DNA of 37,625 bases from Rhodobiaceae bacterium UBA6963 (GTDB taxonomy: Bacteria > Pseudomonadota > Alphaproteobacteria > RS24), in the NCBI GenBank assembly GCA_002450335.1, contig DJZB01000039.1, positions 1-37,625 on the forward strand, read 5' to 3'. Positions 23,414-32,994 of this stretch are shown here, piece by piece. The notes beneath the pieces are model-generated. The model saw only the letters and a program-made list of their open reading frames with translations, ran no database searches and was not told the DNA's origin. Made by a program: the position numbers and the translations under genes. Positions within the stretch are counted from its first letter, which is position 1. Every line of letters begins with the position of its first letter.

Positions 23414-26400
23414 ATGGCTAGCCTCTTTGACATTGGTAAAAGTGGTGTTCAGGCTTACCGCCAGGCCCTGACGGTAACTGGTCAGAATATTACAAATATC
23501 AATACCGATGGGTACCACAGAAGAGAAGCCAGTATTGAAGAGGTTTCTGCTAGTCAGGGCGGCCTTACTGCTGTTGCAAGTCAGATTGGCTTGGGTGCGC
23601 GCGTATCGGAAATTCGACGTTCATTTAATGAGTTTATGACAAGCCGAGTTTACTCCACAAAAGCAGATTTTGAAAAATCAAACGTTTTTTATGAAAATGT
23701 GCGCGACCTCGAAAACTTCCTGCTCCCGAGTGACTCCGATTTGGGGAACTTTATGGGGAACTTTTTTGGTTCTCTCATGGAGGTCGCGACGGCACCAGGG
23801 GATATTCCCGGTCGGCTCGTCGCTATTGAAGAAGGTCTAAGCCTTGCAGGAGCTTTTAGGCAGACGGGGGTGATGGTTGAAGGCTTGAAGATGGATGCCA
23901 AATCACAGGCGGAGGCAACCGCCGACACTGTGAATCTTTTGGTGGATGAACTTGTTAAAGTGAATCAAAGGCTCTTATCATCTGGACAGAGCGGGCAGGT
24001 GCCTAACTCGGTCTTGGATAACAGAGACAAGCTGATTTCTGAAATTTCTGAGCGCGTTGAATTAACCGTGACTTATGACCAAAGAGGCGTAGCTACGATT
24101 ATTCTAGGCGGCACGGTGGCGGGTCCAAAGCTTGTTGAAGGTGCGACGGCTCGTAAAATGGGTATTATTGAAAATCAGGGTGCTATTCAACCAGCCCTCA
24201 TTTCTGCCGGGTCTGTTACGCCGACCAGTCAAATAACTAAAGGCTCACTAGCCGGATTCACCTTATCATATGAATTTATCGGTGAGATCGAGAAACAGAT
24301 TAACACCTTAGCCTTTTTGTTCGCTAGGGAAGTGAATAGTGTTCACGAAAATGGCATTACGCTTGACGGCAAAGCCGGGGGTAAAATGTTTACCCTGAAT
24401 GACATAGAGTTTGGATTTGGCCCTACAAATAGGGGCAATCTTTCGGCTGAGTTAAATATAACCAATATTGATCTCATTTCGCCTGAGGCAGTTGAATTTG
24501 TTTTTAATGAAGAGCGTCAGTCTTGGACAACCAATTCAGAAGATAGTTTTCAAAACCTCTCAACCTCTGCCAGTCGAATAGCGGCTGATGGTTTTGATTT
24601 GAAAGTTTTTGGGTCAGCAAAAAACGGTGATGTTATCACTCTTGATAATGTTAGCGGTGCTGCAAAAAATATGAGTTTTCTTCTGAAGAAACCTCAAGAG
24701 CTTGCGGCGGCGTCCCCGACAATCGTCACACAAAATAGTTTGAACAGCAGTGATGCTGTGATGGAAATCAACAAAACTACACCTACTCAATTTACTGAGC
24801 CGCCGGTTGTAAATGCTGTTTTTGAAAACGGGAATATCCCTATTAATGCAACGGATTTCCTTAGGGATGGCGTCGTTGCTTCTATTCCTGCTGGCACTCA
24901 AAATTTTTCTATTAATTCCTACAGTCAACAACCAAATGTCAGTATTGTGCTGTCGCTTGATGATTTAGTGGATGCTAATAATCTTCAAATTGTTCTGGCC
25001 GATGGGGCCAATGCTGGGACGCATAATTTTGCTCTGGGTTACGGTGGGCTTTTCTCCAATGCGGGATCAAGTGATAATTGGACAGATGAAGCTGAGTTCC
25101 AAAAAGCTCTCGCTGCCGGTGTTGTGACCAGTGATACCGGGTTTACACTTGGCGATTTGGGGCTATTTCCGAGTAGCACCAGTTCTAGTTTGAATATTGC
25201 CTCATCAAGTGCGGCTTTCACATCGGCGAGCGTGACGACATCCTCTAAAACCATTAATGCGTCAGTCACTGCAAGCCAGGATGCATCCGACATTCAAATT
25301 TTCACACGCGAGGGCCGTCATATTGCCGGTTCACCACTGAGTGAAACTGAAATTGTTAACTTCTTGAGTGAAGAAAATGGCTTTAACCCGAATGCTGAAT
25401 ATTATGGTTCTTATCTCAATCAGGAATTAAATGCCTATCGAGGCATGAATTTGAACATTTCAAATGTTGGCGGTTTGGAAACAATCCGTCTTGGACCTTT
25501 TGGGTCTACTTCTGATGCAATTACCGGTTATGGTTCTTTACCGGATAGTCCCACGAGTAGCTATACTATTGCTGCAACTATTTCGAATGGTTCATCACCT
25601 TCGTTAACGATTCCAGCAGGCGCATCAGCGGGGTTTGTCTCCAATAAAATTAACGAGACATTTAATGATTACGGTCTTGTTGCTAAGACCAAAACTGTCG
25701 TTCGGCTTAATAATTTTGCCACTACCGGAACTATAGCCTTTAATTTTGAATCCGAGAATCAAGAGCCTCTTGCTATTTCGGCGAGTGTGTCAGCGACGAA
25801 TGTCTCCAATCTTGTCGATGCGATTAACAATATTAGTAATTTGTCAGGGGTGACCGCTGAGGCGAACACAAATAATGATGCGCTGACTCTTATCAGTGAA
25901 GACGGTAATGATATTATGATTTCCTCATTGTCGGCGACCAGTCCAACTTTTGACGGGCAGGTGATATCTTCTTTTCCATCGCATGATGCCGGGCGTACGA
26001 TTTCAACGGTGTTGAATTTCAATTCTGTGGACGCTACCGGCACTGTCGATGCGGGCCGTTTTACTGGTGAGGTGCTCGTTGATTCATCCGAAGATTTCTC
26101 GCTCAACGTGAATGGCGTGACATCAAACTCATCAAGCTCGCCCATGAATGGGGGTCTTGTTGAGGTGGAAAGCTCCGGTTATGGGGATGTCAAAACATTC
26201 ACTTTTCTGGCGAATGATGAAGTAGACAGTAATTTTGGTGGAACGGATAGCAGAGCTTTCGCTGCATCAGCCGCATACTCGATTACCCTGCCATCTGAGA
26301 CGAACAGTCAGCAATATACAGCAACTGTAAATTCTTCAGAGCTGGCAACGCTAAATTCTCAAATGGTCGCTCAAACATTGATTGATGATATTCGTTCCCA

Positions 26401-27685
26401 AGCGACTTCTATCTCAATGTCTAATAATGCTGCAGTCGCTCTTACATCCCGACCAGCAAATGAGGACAGTGTCGTCATAGAATTCGATGGTGATCAATAC
26501 ACACTGGTTATGAATAATGGCGAGATAACTGTAAAAGGCGGCGAGGCCGGCAGAGTTTCAGCATTTTATGACAGTAATAATCATTTGAATATTATTGGTG
26601 GTGGGTCTCTGCAAGCTTCTGCAATTTCTGTTGCATCTGATAGCACTGTGACAGGGAACTCTGCTGCTGCTGGTCGTTTTGGCATTTCAGATTTATCTGC
26701 GGCGACAACAAAATTCACAGGCCAGTCAATTACTGCCGCTTCGCAGAATGGAAGCTTCAATGTTGATTTTAATGGTGTCTCAATCGTAGTAACATTGGCA
26801 GCTGATGGAACAATTTCGCATACGCCGACTACAACAGGATTTTCTGCCTCATTTAATATTTCATCGGGAACGACCGGTCGTATGACTTTGGCACATAGTC
26901 TCGATACGGGGCCTATAAATTTCCTAACAGATAATTCGCTAAAGGATTTTGGTTTTCCAGTCTCCGAATACGGTGTGAAACTGTTGACTGACAAAATTCA
27001 GGTCAAATCAAGTCTCGGCAATATGGTTGATATGACTGCCAATGCGACAAGCTTGGCAGAAAAATCAATCACCATGAACAATCTACCAAATGAAGATTTG
27101 ATTGTGATTATCAATGGTTCGGGTGCGCGAAGTATTTCCGCGACTTATGATCTGGCACCACCTTTGGATGTTTTTGAACCCTTAAGCGTTGAGGTGATAA
27201 GCCAAGACGGGCAGAGTATTGAAATTCTTGATACTGAAACTGGACATTCTATTGCATCACGTGTTTTGAATCGTGAAGGTCAGACAACGGCTGCCGGGTA
27301 TGAGATAAATTTTTCCGGGGAGCCGGAATTGGGAGATTTATTTTTCCTTGAGAGCAATGCCGAAGGTGTCGGTGATGCCAGAAATATTGATGCAATTATT
27401 AAATTACAGGAAAAAAATCTCACGAATGCAAATTCAGGAAGCTTTAAAGACATCTTTTCTGAAATTGTTACGAGTGTCGGGTCTTCAGTCCGATCATCTG
27501 AAATCACAAGAAATGCTGCCGAAGGCATGCGTGATGCAGCTATTGAAGGCGATCTTTCTTATTCCGGGGTCAATTTGGATGAAGAAGCTGCCTCATTGAT
27601 GGAATTCCAACAGGCCTATCAAGCGTCGGCGCGCATTTTGTCTACGGCCCGGGAAATGTTTAATTCACTATTGGATGTCATTTAA
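23414..27685 (+). CDS. flgK: Hook-filament junction protein FlgK, very large (1423 aa)
   Basis: FlgK (HAP1) joins hook to filament. The N-terminal core has SLFDIGKSGVQAYRQALTVT, then QNITNINTDGYHRREASIEE; FLLPSDSDLGNFMGNFFGSL lies further in. The C-terminal core reads GVNLDEEAASLMEFQQAYQA, then SARILSTAREMFNSLLDVI. Usual FlgK proteins have about 450 to 700 residues; here about 800 extra residues lie between roughly 380 and 1300. This Ser/Thr/Asn-rich region contains several IN-motif-like modules (LTIPAGASAGFVSNKINETF near 728; ISASVSATNVSNLVDAINNI near 785). The frame is uninterrupted. It starts 3 bases after flgJ with a GAGG ribosome site. Confidence 0.93.
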   Translation: MASLFDIGKSGVQAYRQALTVTGQNITNINTDGYHRREASIEEVSASQGGLTAVASQIGLGARVSEIRRSFNEFMTSRVYSTKADFEKSNVFYENVRDLENFLLPSDSDLGNFMGNFFGSLMEVATAPGDIPGRLVAIEEGLSLAGAFRQTGVMVEGLKMDAKSQAEATADTVNLLVDELVKVNQRLLSSGQSGQVPNSVLDNRDKLISEISERVELTVTYDQRGVATIILGGTVAGPKLVEGATARKMGIIENQGAIQPALISAGSVTPTSQITKGSLAGFTLSYEFIGEIEKQINTLAFLFAREVNSVHENGITLDGKAGGKMFTLNDIEFGFGPTNRGNLSAELNITNIDLISPEAVEFVFNEERQSWTTNSEDSFQNLSTSASRIAADGFDLKVFGSAKNGDVITLDNVSGAAKNMSFLLKKPQELAAASPTIVTQNSLNSSDAVMEINKTTPTQFTEPPVVNAVFENGNIPINATDFLRDGVVASIPAGTQNFSINSYSQQPNVSIVLSLDDLVDANNLQIVLADGANAGTHNFALGYGGLFSNAGSSDNWTDEAEFQKALAAGVVTSDTGFTLGDLGLFPSSTSSSLNIASSSAAFTSASVTTSSKTINASVTASQDASDIQIFTREGRHIAGSPLSETEIVNFLSEENGFNPNAEYYGSYLNQELNAYRGMNLNISNVGGLETIRLGPFGSTSDAITGYGSLPDSPTSSYTIAATISNGSSPSLTIPAGASAGFVSNKINETFNDYGLVAKTKTVVRLNNFATTGTIAFNFESENQEPLAISASVSATNVSNLVDAINNISNLSGVTAEANTNNDALTLISEDGNDIMISSLSATSPTFDGQVISSFPSHDAGRTISTVLNFNSVDATGTVDAGRFTGEVLVDSSEDFSLNVNGVTSNSSSSPMNGGLVEVESSGYGDVKTFTFLANDEVDSNFGGTDSRAFAASAAYSITLPSETNSQQYTATVNSSELATLNSQMVAQTLIDDIRSQATSISMSNNAAVALTSRPANEDSVVIEFDGDQYTLVMNNGEITVKGGEAGRVSAFYDSNNHLNIIGGGSLQASAISVASDSTVTGNSAAAGRFGISDLSAATTKFTGQSITAASQNGSFNVDFNGVSIVVTLAADGTISHTPTTTGFSASFNISSGTTGRMTLAHSLDTGPINFLTDNSLKDFGFPVSEYGVKLLTDKIQVKSSLGNMVDMTANATSLAEKSITMNNLPNEDLIVIINGSGARSISATYDLAPPLDVFEPLSVEVISQDGQSIEILDTETGHSIASRVLNREGQTTAAGYEINFSGEPELGDLFFLESNAEGVGDARNIDAIIKLQEKNLTNANSGSFKDIFSEIVTSVGSSVRSSEITRNAAEGMRDAAIEGDLSYSGVNLDEEAASLMEFQQAYQASARILSTAREMFNSLLDVI

Positions 27686-27707
27686 TTTGAGACATTAAGG
27701 TTTTGTT

Positions 27708-28994
27708 ATGAAGGTAAGCACAAAATATTTTAATCAAAGTCAGATTGATACATTTGGAAAAATGAACAAGGAAATCCAGAATGTGCAGGAGCGCATTTCT
27801 AGTGGGCGCAATATTGTACGTGCCTCGGATGATCCGGTAACGGCTGTTAAATTATCTGCAGCGAAGGAACAGAATAATCTCTTAGATCGTTTTGAAAGAA
27901 ATGCAGATGCCGCTTACCGCCGTTTAAATATGGCTGAAAATGCTCTCTCACAATCCATTAATACCATTACCAGAATTGGTGAGCTAGCTGTTCGGGCAGC
28001 TAATGGTTCGTTTGGGCCAGGCGAGAGATCCGCTATTGCTATGGAAGCTGAAGAACTTGTTAAGCATATGGTTGAGTTGGCCAATACGCAGGATGCACAA
28101 GGTCAAAGTATTTTTTCCGGTTATAAAACTGATAAAAAAGCTTTCGAAATCACCAAGGATGGTAACATTAATTATAATGGTGATCGCGGGCAGACTTATC
28201 TTCAGGTCTCCGAGAATATGCAAGTGCTGAACGGCCTTGATGGCGAAAGCGTTTTTGGGCGCGTTCAGACTGATGGTGGCCCCAAAAGTATTTTCACCAT
28301 GCTTGAGGGCATGAAACGGGCCATTCTTAATGGCAGTGTTCTAAATACGGAAGGTAACGCTACCGGAGTTGCGGAGCTAGATTTCAGCTTGCCGCGTGAT
28401 CCGCTGGAATTCACCTTCTCTTTGACTGGTTCTACCGGTTCAACCCGCATTACAACGAGCATGGCTGAAGGCAAATATACTGACCTTGTGAATGCGGTTA
28501 ATGCTGATACAAATTTGACGGGTATTACTGCTGTTTATGATGCCGCTAGTGATCGTGTACGCTTAACAGATGCCGGCAATCAAAATATCCGTTTTGACGA
28601 TATTGAAATTGAAGACATCGAGACATCCAGCGATGATATGACAGCTTTTGTCGATTTCTACAGTATGGATGGGAGTGGTCAGCAGGTTGGGGTCGCCAGA
28701 CGCCTAACAGATGACGACTTATTGCTTTCGAATATCTCAGGGGATATTAATAGCGCCATTAATCATATCAGTAATCAGCAGGCGCTGATTGGCTCGCAAT
28801 TAAATAAAGCGACCCAGCAAGTCAGTGTGCTGGGCGAAAGAAAGATTGCCGTGTCTGAGGAAGTATCAGAGCTGGGTGATGCTGATCTGGCAGCGCTCGT
28901 AACAAGACTCCAATCATTGCTCCTAAGTAGAGACGCCTCTCAACAGGCTTTCGCAAAAATCGGACAGCAAAGCCTTTTCGATTTTATTAGATAA
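27708..28994 (+). CDS. flgL: Hook-filament junction protein FlgL
   Basis: This 428-aa HAP3 protein has flagellin-like N-terminal helices (QERISSGRNIVRASDDPVTA, residues about 27-46), the FlgL segment ELANTQDAQGQSIFSGYKTD, and a C-terminal helix (LSRDASQQAFAKIGQQSLFD). A middle domain at about 225-280 has an IN-motif-like pattern (AEGKYTDLVNAVNADTNLTG, then ITAVYDAASDRVRL). It is somewhat longer than short FlgL proteins (about 300 aa). It is the last gene of the flgG-flgL unit and is followed by a strong terminator. Confidence 0.95.
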   Translation: MKVSTKYFNQSQIDTFGKMNKEIQNVQERISSGRNIVRASDDPVTAVKLSAAKEQNNLLDRFERNADAAYRRLNMAENALSQSINTITRIGELAVRAANGSFGPGERSAIAMEAEELVKHMVELANTQDAQGQSIFSGYKTDKKAFEITKDGNINYNGDRGQTYLQVSENMQVLNGLDGESVFGRVQTDGGPKSIFTMLEGMKRAILNGSVLNTEGNATGVAELDFSLPRDPLEFTFSLTGSTGSTRITTSMAEGKYTDLVNAVNADTNLTGITAVYDAASDRVRLTDAGNQNIRFDDIEIEDIETSSDDMTAFVDFYSMDGSGQQVGVARRLTDDDLLLSNISGDINSAINHISNQQALIGSQLNKATQQVSVLGERKIAVSEEVSELGDADLAALVTRLQSLLLSRDASQQAFAKIGQQSLFDFIR

Positions 28995-29046
28995 TCACAG
29001 CCTAATATTAAAGCCTGGTGTTGTAGGAACATAAATTGCAGACATA

Positions 29047-29080
29047 ATAAAACCCCGACTTGGTTAAGTCGGGGTTTTAT
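29047..29080. terminator. Bidirectional terminator between flgL and flagellin gene
   Basis: A perfect 15-bp stem (29047-29061 with 29066-29080) closes a GGTT loop; its core is CCCCGACTT/AAGTCGGGG, flanked by A and T runs on both sides. It can end both flgL transcription on the plus strand and flagellin transcription on the minus strand. Confidence 0.92.
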
Positions 29081-29097
29081 TTGTTAATGTGACGGGA

Positions 29098-30675
29098 TTA
29101 GTTTCTCAGAAGGTTCAAGATATTTTGTGCTGTTGAGTTAGCTTGGGCCAGCATAGCTTGTGCTGCCTGCTGTAAAATTTGAGACTTCGTCAAATTGGAT
29201 GTTTCTGTAGCAATATCTGCGTCATAAATGCGGCTCTTGGCTGCCTTACTATTCATTACAACATTTGATAAATTGCTAATGGTGTAATCCATACGATTAA
29301 TGGTTGCACCCAAATCGCCTCTTTCGGCATCAACTCGCTTCAGTGCTGCATCAATTACCCCCAGGAAGTCTTTTGCGTTTCTGATGGTCAAAATGTCACC
29401 ATCGGATAATTTATTGATGCTTGCCGCACCCGGTGAGTTTACAAACAAACCAGCATTACCTGCACCGGCATCCGTAATGGAGGAGGCTGTGTGCACGGAG
29501 AATATCTCTGATGATGTGAACTTTACAACACCAGCAACCTGAACGCAATCATTGCCACCGGTGGTATCTGTATCAACAACTGTAGCTGCTGACCCCACAG
29601 TATTCAAATCTTTATCTAGAGATTGAACGCTCAAAGACGGGTGTGTATCGCCATCACCAATAGTCACAATATCAAAATTATTAATGGATATTGTGTATCC
29701 GTCCGGTGAGAAAAGGTCGATGGACTCACGATCCGTTGATATCGTTGCGTGAATACCTGTTTTGCCGGTTTTGGCATTTATAGAATTTCTGAGCTCGGAC
29801 AAATCAGATATTGTTGATGTTGAACCAAAATCAACAACAGCTGTTACATCTTCAGCAACTGAATTCATGCCGAGTAGTTGGAACGACATAGTTTCGCTCA
29901 TTGCTGCAGCGATTTTATTCAACGAAATACGTACGCGTGTTTCGGCATAAGCTTTGACACCAGTTTCATCAAATGATGCCGTAACGGCTTCTGCAATGCT
30001 TTTAGCTGATTGTCCTGCTTTAACATCAATAGTTGTTGAACCGACATGACCGTAAACCGTAAGATTTTCTGCATCAGCGACCCTGCTTGAGGAATTTGTA
30101 AAAGCTGTTTGAGCCACGACAGGTTCTGCGGCAGCAGATCCGGTTTGTGATGTAAAGATTTCATACTGACCTAAAGCGGTAGGTCTGACATCTTCAATTG
30201 TAAGGGTGTGAGAGTGGTCATCCTGGTGACCGATCTGGAAATTTGTATCTTGAAACGTACCGTTAAGAAGCAATGTGTCATTAAAATACGTCGTTTCTGC
30301 AATACGCTGGAGTTCATTCTGTAATTGAACAATCTCTGCATTCAGGCTTTGCCTATCTGCACCAGAATAAGTGCCGCTGGCACCCTGAACTGACAATTCG
30401 CGCATACGCTGAAGAATATCAGTTACCTCATTAAGGGAGCCCTCAGCAGTTTGAGACATTGAAATCGCATCTGCAGCATTTCTAATGGCATTCTCAAGGC
30501 CACGAATTTGAGATGTCATACGGTTTACAATGGCGGCACCGGCCGCATCGTCACCAGCGTTATTAATTCGCTTACCTGAAGCTATGCGTTCCATAGCTTT
30601 TTCCATGCCTCGCATATTTTGATCTAGATGATACAGCGAGTTCACGGCCGGCATATGAGTATTTATTTTGCTCAT
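29098..30675 (-). CDS. fliC: Flagellin A (sigma-54-dependent)
   Basis: This 525-aa flagellin has the conserved N-terminal D0/D1 region (MEKAMERIASGKRINNAGDD, then AAGAAIVNRMTSQIRGL and LQRMRELSVQG) and C-terminal D1/D0 region (LGATINRMDYTISNLSNVVM, then LTKSQILQQAAQAMLAQANS). The ATG at 30675 is preferred over the GTG just before it. The central part contains an IN-motif-like module (about 205-245, GSTTIDVKAGQSAKSIAEAV). It is transcribed alone, away from the second flagellin gene, from a near-perfect sigma-54 promoter. Confidence 0.95.
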   Translation of the reverse strand: MSKINTHMPAVNSLYHLDQNMRGMEKAMERIASGKRINNAGDDAAGAAIVNRMTSQIRGLENAIRNAADAISMSQTAEGSLNEVTDILQRMRELSVQGASGTYSGADRQSLNAEIVQLQNELQRIAETTYFNDTLLLNGTFQDTNFQIGHQDDHSHTLTIEDVRPTALGQYEIFTSQTGSAAAEPVVAQTAFTNSSSRVADAENLTVYGHVGSTTIDVKAGQSAKSIAEAVTASFDETGVKAYAETRVRISLNKIAAAMSETMSFQLLGMNSVAEDVTAVVDFGSTSTISDLSELRNSINAKTGKTGIHATISTDRESIDLFSPDGYTISINNFDIVTIGDGDTHPSLSVQSLDKDLNTVGSAATVVDTDTTGGNDCVQVAGVVKFTSSEIFSVHTASSITDAGAGNAGLFVNSPGAASINKLSDGDILTIRNAKDFLGVIDAALKRVDAERGDLGATINRMDYTISNLSNVVMNSKAAKSRIYDADIATETSNLTKSQILQQAAQAMLAQANSTAQNILNLLRN

Positions 30676-30717
30676 CACATTTTCCCAAACAAACTAAACA
30701 ATAATATACTGACATTA

Positions 30718-30734
30718 TGCAATTGCCGTGCCAA
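30718..30734 (-). promoter_or_regulatory. Sigma-54 promoter for flagellin A
   Basis: The minus strand reads TTGGCACGGCAATTGCA, an essentially perfect -24/-12 element with 10-base spacing, about 43 bases before the ATG at 30675. Confidence 0.87.
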
Positions 30735-30789
30735 CCCAAAAACATGCTAAGTAACTGATATAATTGATAAAAAAAAGTAAATTTTTAAC

Positions 30790-30818
30790 TAAACCTTTTC
30801 CATACAAGTCGTTGATAG
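30790..30818 (+). promoter_or_regulatory. Possible sigma-28 promoter for flagellin B
   Basis: TAAACCTT at 30790 and GTTGATAG at 30811 resemble the -35 and -10 of sigma-28 promoters (TAAA and GCCGATAA), but spacing is 1-2 bases longer than usual and the -10 is imperfect. No good sigma-54 element precedes this gene. The call is weak. Confidence 0.3.
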
Positions 30819-30868
30819 ATTTGCAGGTTGATTAGAGCTTGCGCTGATTACTGACTTAGGAGAAAAGT

Positions 30869-32371
30869 ATGACCAGTATCTACACAAACATTGGGGCTCT
30901 AGCTGCCCAAAACAACATGGAAAAGTCCATGAATTCCATGAATCAAGCCATGGAACGCCTTTCAAGCGGTTTGCGCATCAATTCTGCCAGCGACGACGCT
31001 GCAGGCGCTTCAATTTCCAGCCGTATGGAAGCTCAAGTTCGTGGTTTGTCACAAGCTGTTCGCAATTCACAGGACGCTCAAAACCTTATCAATACAATCG
31101 AAGGTGCGAGCATTGAGGTTGTTACCTCATTGCAACGACTACGTGAGCTTGCCGTTCAATCTTCAAGTGATACACTTACATCACTCGACAGAACATTTCT
31201 GAAAGATGAAGCTACAGCTCTTATCGCTGAGATTGACCGTATTGGTGACACAACTGCCTATAACGGTTCAAATGTTCTCGACGGCACATATTTGTCTAAA
31301 TATTTCCAAGTCGGTCACATGAAAGATGAGGAAATCGAAGTTTCTGTCAATAGTGTTAAAACAAACGCAATTGGTTCCTTCCAGTTGTCAGGTGCGGGTA
31401 AAGCCTATGTTGTGACTGACGGTGCGTCCGATACAAACACCACTGCACTGACTGTTGATGGTTATCTCGGTGCGGCTACTGCAGCTGTTTCCGCAGGTGA
31501 CAGTGCTAAGGACCAAGCCGCTGCTATCAATGCCGATACATCTAGCACAGGTGTTACTGCAACAGCCGTAACATATGCAAAAATCTCAGCTATTTCTGTA
31601 GCTGAAGGTCTTACTTTTGGCATGACATCCGATAATTCAACTTCTCAGACTATTGCAGTTACAATCACTGATGTGGATGATTTGACGATTCTGCGTGATG
31701 CTTTCAACTCCGCTTCAGGTGTTACAGGCGTTACTGCATCGTTCTTTGAAGGTGACCAGTCTGCTCTGTTGCTGACGCATGCTACAGGTGAAGATATTGC
31801 TTTCACAAATGTAACATTCGATACAAACACCACAACAATGACTCTGCAAGCGCTTGAAGCTGATGCCTCAACTGCTGCGGACACCACAGGCGCAACTGCC
31901 GGTGATGGTGCAAACGACTTCATGGTAACAGGTACTGTTACTGCAAGCTCAATTGCAGCTTTCACTGTTGCAGGTGACGGCACAGACGATGCAGGTTTCT
32001 TCGACACGGATGCAACTGACTCCGATACAACAGAAACTGGTGGTACTGCCACTCTTACAGCTTTGTCTTCAATCGATATCGGTACACAAACCGGTTCCGG
32101 TACAGCTATCGAAATCATTGACGGTGCCATTGATATGGTTAATGACATTCGTTCTGACCTCGGTGCGGTTTCCAACCGTTTGGACAAAACTATCAACAAT
32201 CTGACTAATGTCATGGAAAACACTACTGCTTCAAAAAGTCAAATCACAGATGCTGATTTTGCTGCTGAAACGTCAAACCTGACAAAAGCACAAATCTTGA
32301 GCCAGGCTGCAACATCTATGCTTGCTCAGGCAAATGCTTCTAAGCAGAACCTGCTGGCACTGCTTCAGTAG
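30869..32371 (+). CDS. Flagellin B
   Basis: This 500-aa second flagellin has conserved ends (MNQAMERLSSGLRINSASDD, then AAGASISSRMEAQVRGLSQA and LQRLRELAVQS; C-terminal TKAQILSQAATSMLAQANAS). Its centre is unusually rich in Thr, Asp and Ala (for example TTMTLQALEADASTAADTTG), with an IN-motif-like module at about 195-235. It is divergent from flagellin A with 193 bases between the starts. AGGAG precedes the ATG and a strong terminator follows. The ends resemble those of flagellin A, but the middle has diverged. Confidence 0.95.
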   Translation: MTSIYTNIGALAAQNNMEKSMNSMNQAMERLSSGLRINSASDDAAGASISSRMEAQVRGLSQAVRNSQDAQNLINTIEGASIEVVTSLQRLRELAVQSSSDTLTSLDRTFLKDEATALIAEIDRIGDTTAYNGSNVLDGTYLSKYFQVGHMKDEEIEVSVNSVKTNAIGSFQLSGAGKAYVVTDGASDTNTTALTVDGYLGAATAAVSAGDSAKDQAAAINADTSSTGVTATAVTYAKISAISVAEGLTFGMTSDNSTSQTIAVTITDVDDLTILRDAFNSASGVTGVTASFFEGDQSALLLTHATGEDIAFTNVTFDTNTTTMTLQALEADASTAADTTGATAGDGANDFMVTGTVTASSIAAFTVAGDGTDDAGFFDTDATDSDTTETGGTATLTALSSIDIGTQTGSGTAIEIIDGAIDMVNDIRSDLGAVSNRLDKTINNLTNVMENTTASKSQITDADFAAETSNLTKAQILSQAATSMLAQANASKQNLLALLQ

Positions 32372-32396
32372 TTTAGGTTTAAATAAATACTTTTTG

Positions 32397-32429
32397 GAGG
32401 GGCTGTTTATTGACAGCCCCTCTTTTTTT
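32397..32429 (+). terminator. Rho-independent terminator after flagellin B
   Basis: A 10-bp perfect GC-rich stem (GAGGGGCTGT at 32397-32406 with ACAGCCCCTC at 32413-32422), a 6-base loop and a run of seven T. Confidence 0.95.
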
Positions 32430-32466
32430 ATATATTCAAATTATAATACCCTTGGAAAATTATCCT

Positions 32467-32955
32467 ATGTTTTTACCTGCTTTTGTTTTTGATATTTTTT
32501 GTTCTCGAGTTGCAAAAGAGTATGTTCTTGGCAGCATATCTTTGCCTGACGCCTATGCGATAAAATATGCTGAGGGTGTTAGCGAAGAATACGATGAAGT
32601 CTCCAAGACCCTATATATTGGGGCTGCGACAGAAATAATTCAGTTTCTCTCTGAAATCGAAGCAGGTGAAGACTCAATTTTTTATCTCGACAGTTTTGCC
32701 TATAACCGACTTCATTACAGCAACATTAATGTTGAAAGAAAGATGAAGCCTTTATTCGGGACAATCCTGGATCCAATGAAAGAAGAAGAATATAAAGCCG
32801 ATATTACGGTGAAAAACTTCAAGGCTTTTGTGTTTAATCTGCGCTCAGACCCCAGTAAAAAAGCACCTGCGGGCTGGGAAATCACAGAAGAAGAACATCT
32901 TGCAAAATTTAAAGAGTTGTTTGAAAAGCCTGTATCTATTTTTGACGATATCTAA
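32467..32955 (+). CDS. Unknown protein beside flagellin and fliD
   Basis: The ATG at 32467 gives 162 aa; a TTG start at 32410 in the same frame lies inside the flagellin terminator and is rejected. No signal peptide or membrane segment is present. The sequence is mixed alpha/beta and acidic (VLGSISLPDAYAIKYAEGVS; LYIGAATEIIQFLSEIEAGE; FKAFVFNLRSDPSKKAPAGW), ending FEKPVSIFDDI. I do not recognise it. It is convergent with fliD and lies just after the flagellin genes, where other Alphaproteobacteria carry filament regulators such as flaF and flbT, but it does not resemble those by eye. Confidence 0.65.
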   Translation: MFLPAFVFDIFCSRVAKEYVLGSISLPDAYAIKYAEGVSEEYDEVSKTLYIGAATEIIQFLSEIEAGEDSIFYLDSFAYNRLHYSNINVERKMKPLFGTILDPMKEEEYKADITVKNFKAFVFNLRSDPSKKAPAGWEITEEEHLAKFKELFEKPVSIFDDI

Positions 32956-32994
32956 GAACGTTTGATAAGTCCCATTCTCACATTATTTGGCTGA

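Noticed and set aside
24614..26994. Several minus-strand open frames of 80-137 aa inside flgK
   Set aside because: They follow the biased codon content of flgK and show no independent start signals or protein motifs.
30831..30843. Possible sigma-54 element just before flagellin B
   Set aside because: The -12-like CTTGC lacks a GG 10 bases upstream (TG instead), so it fails the basic pattern met by the other sites.
31645..32223. Long minus-strand open frame (192 aa) inside flagellin B
   Set aside because: Val/Ser/Ala-rich mirror of a biased Thr/Asp/Ala-rich coding region; no ribosome site or family features.
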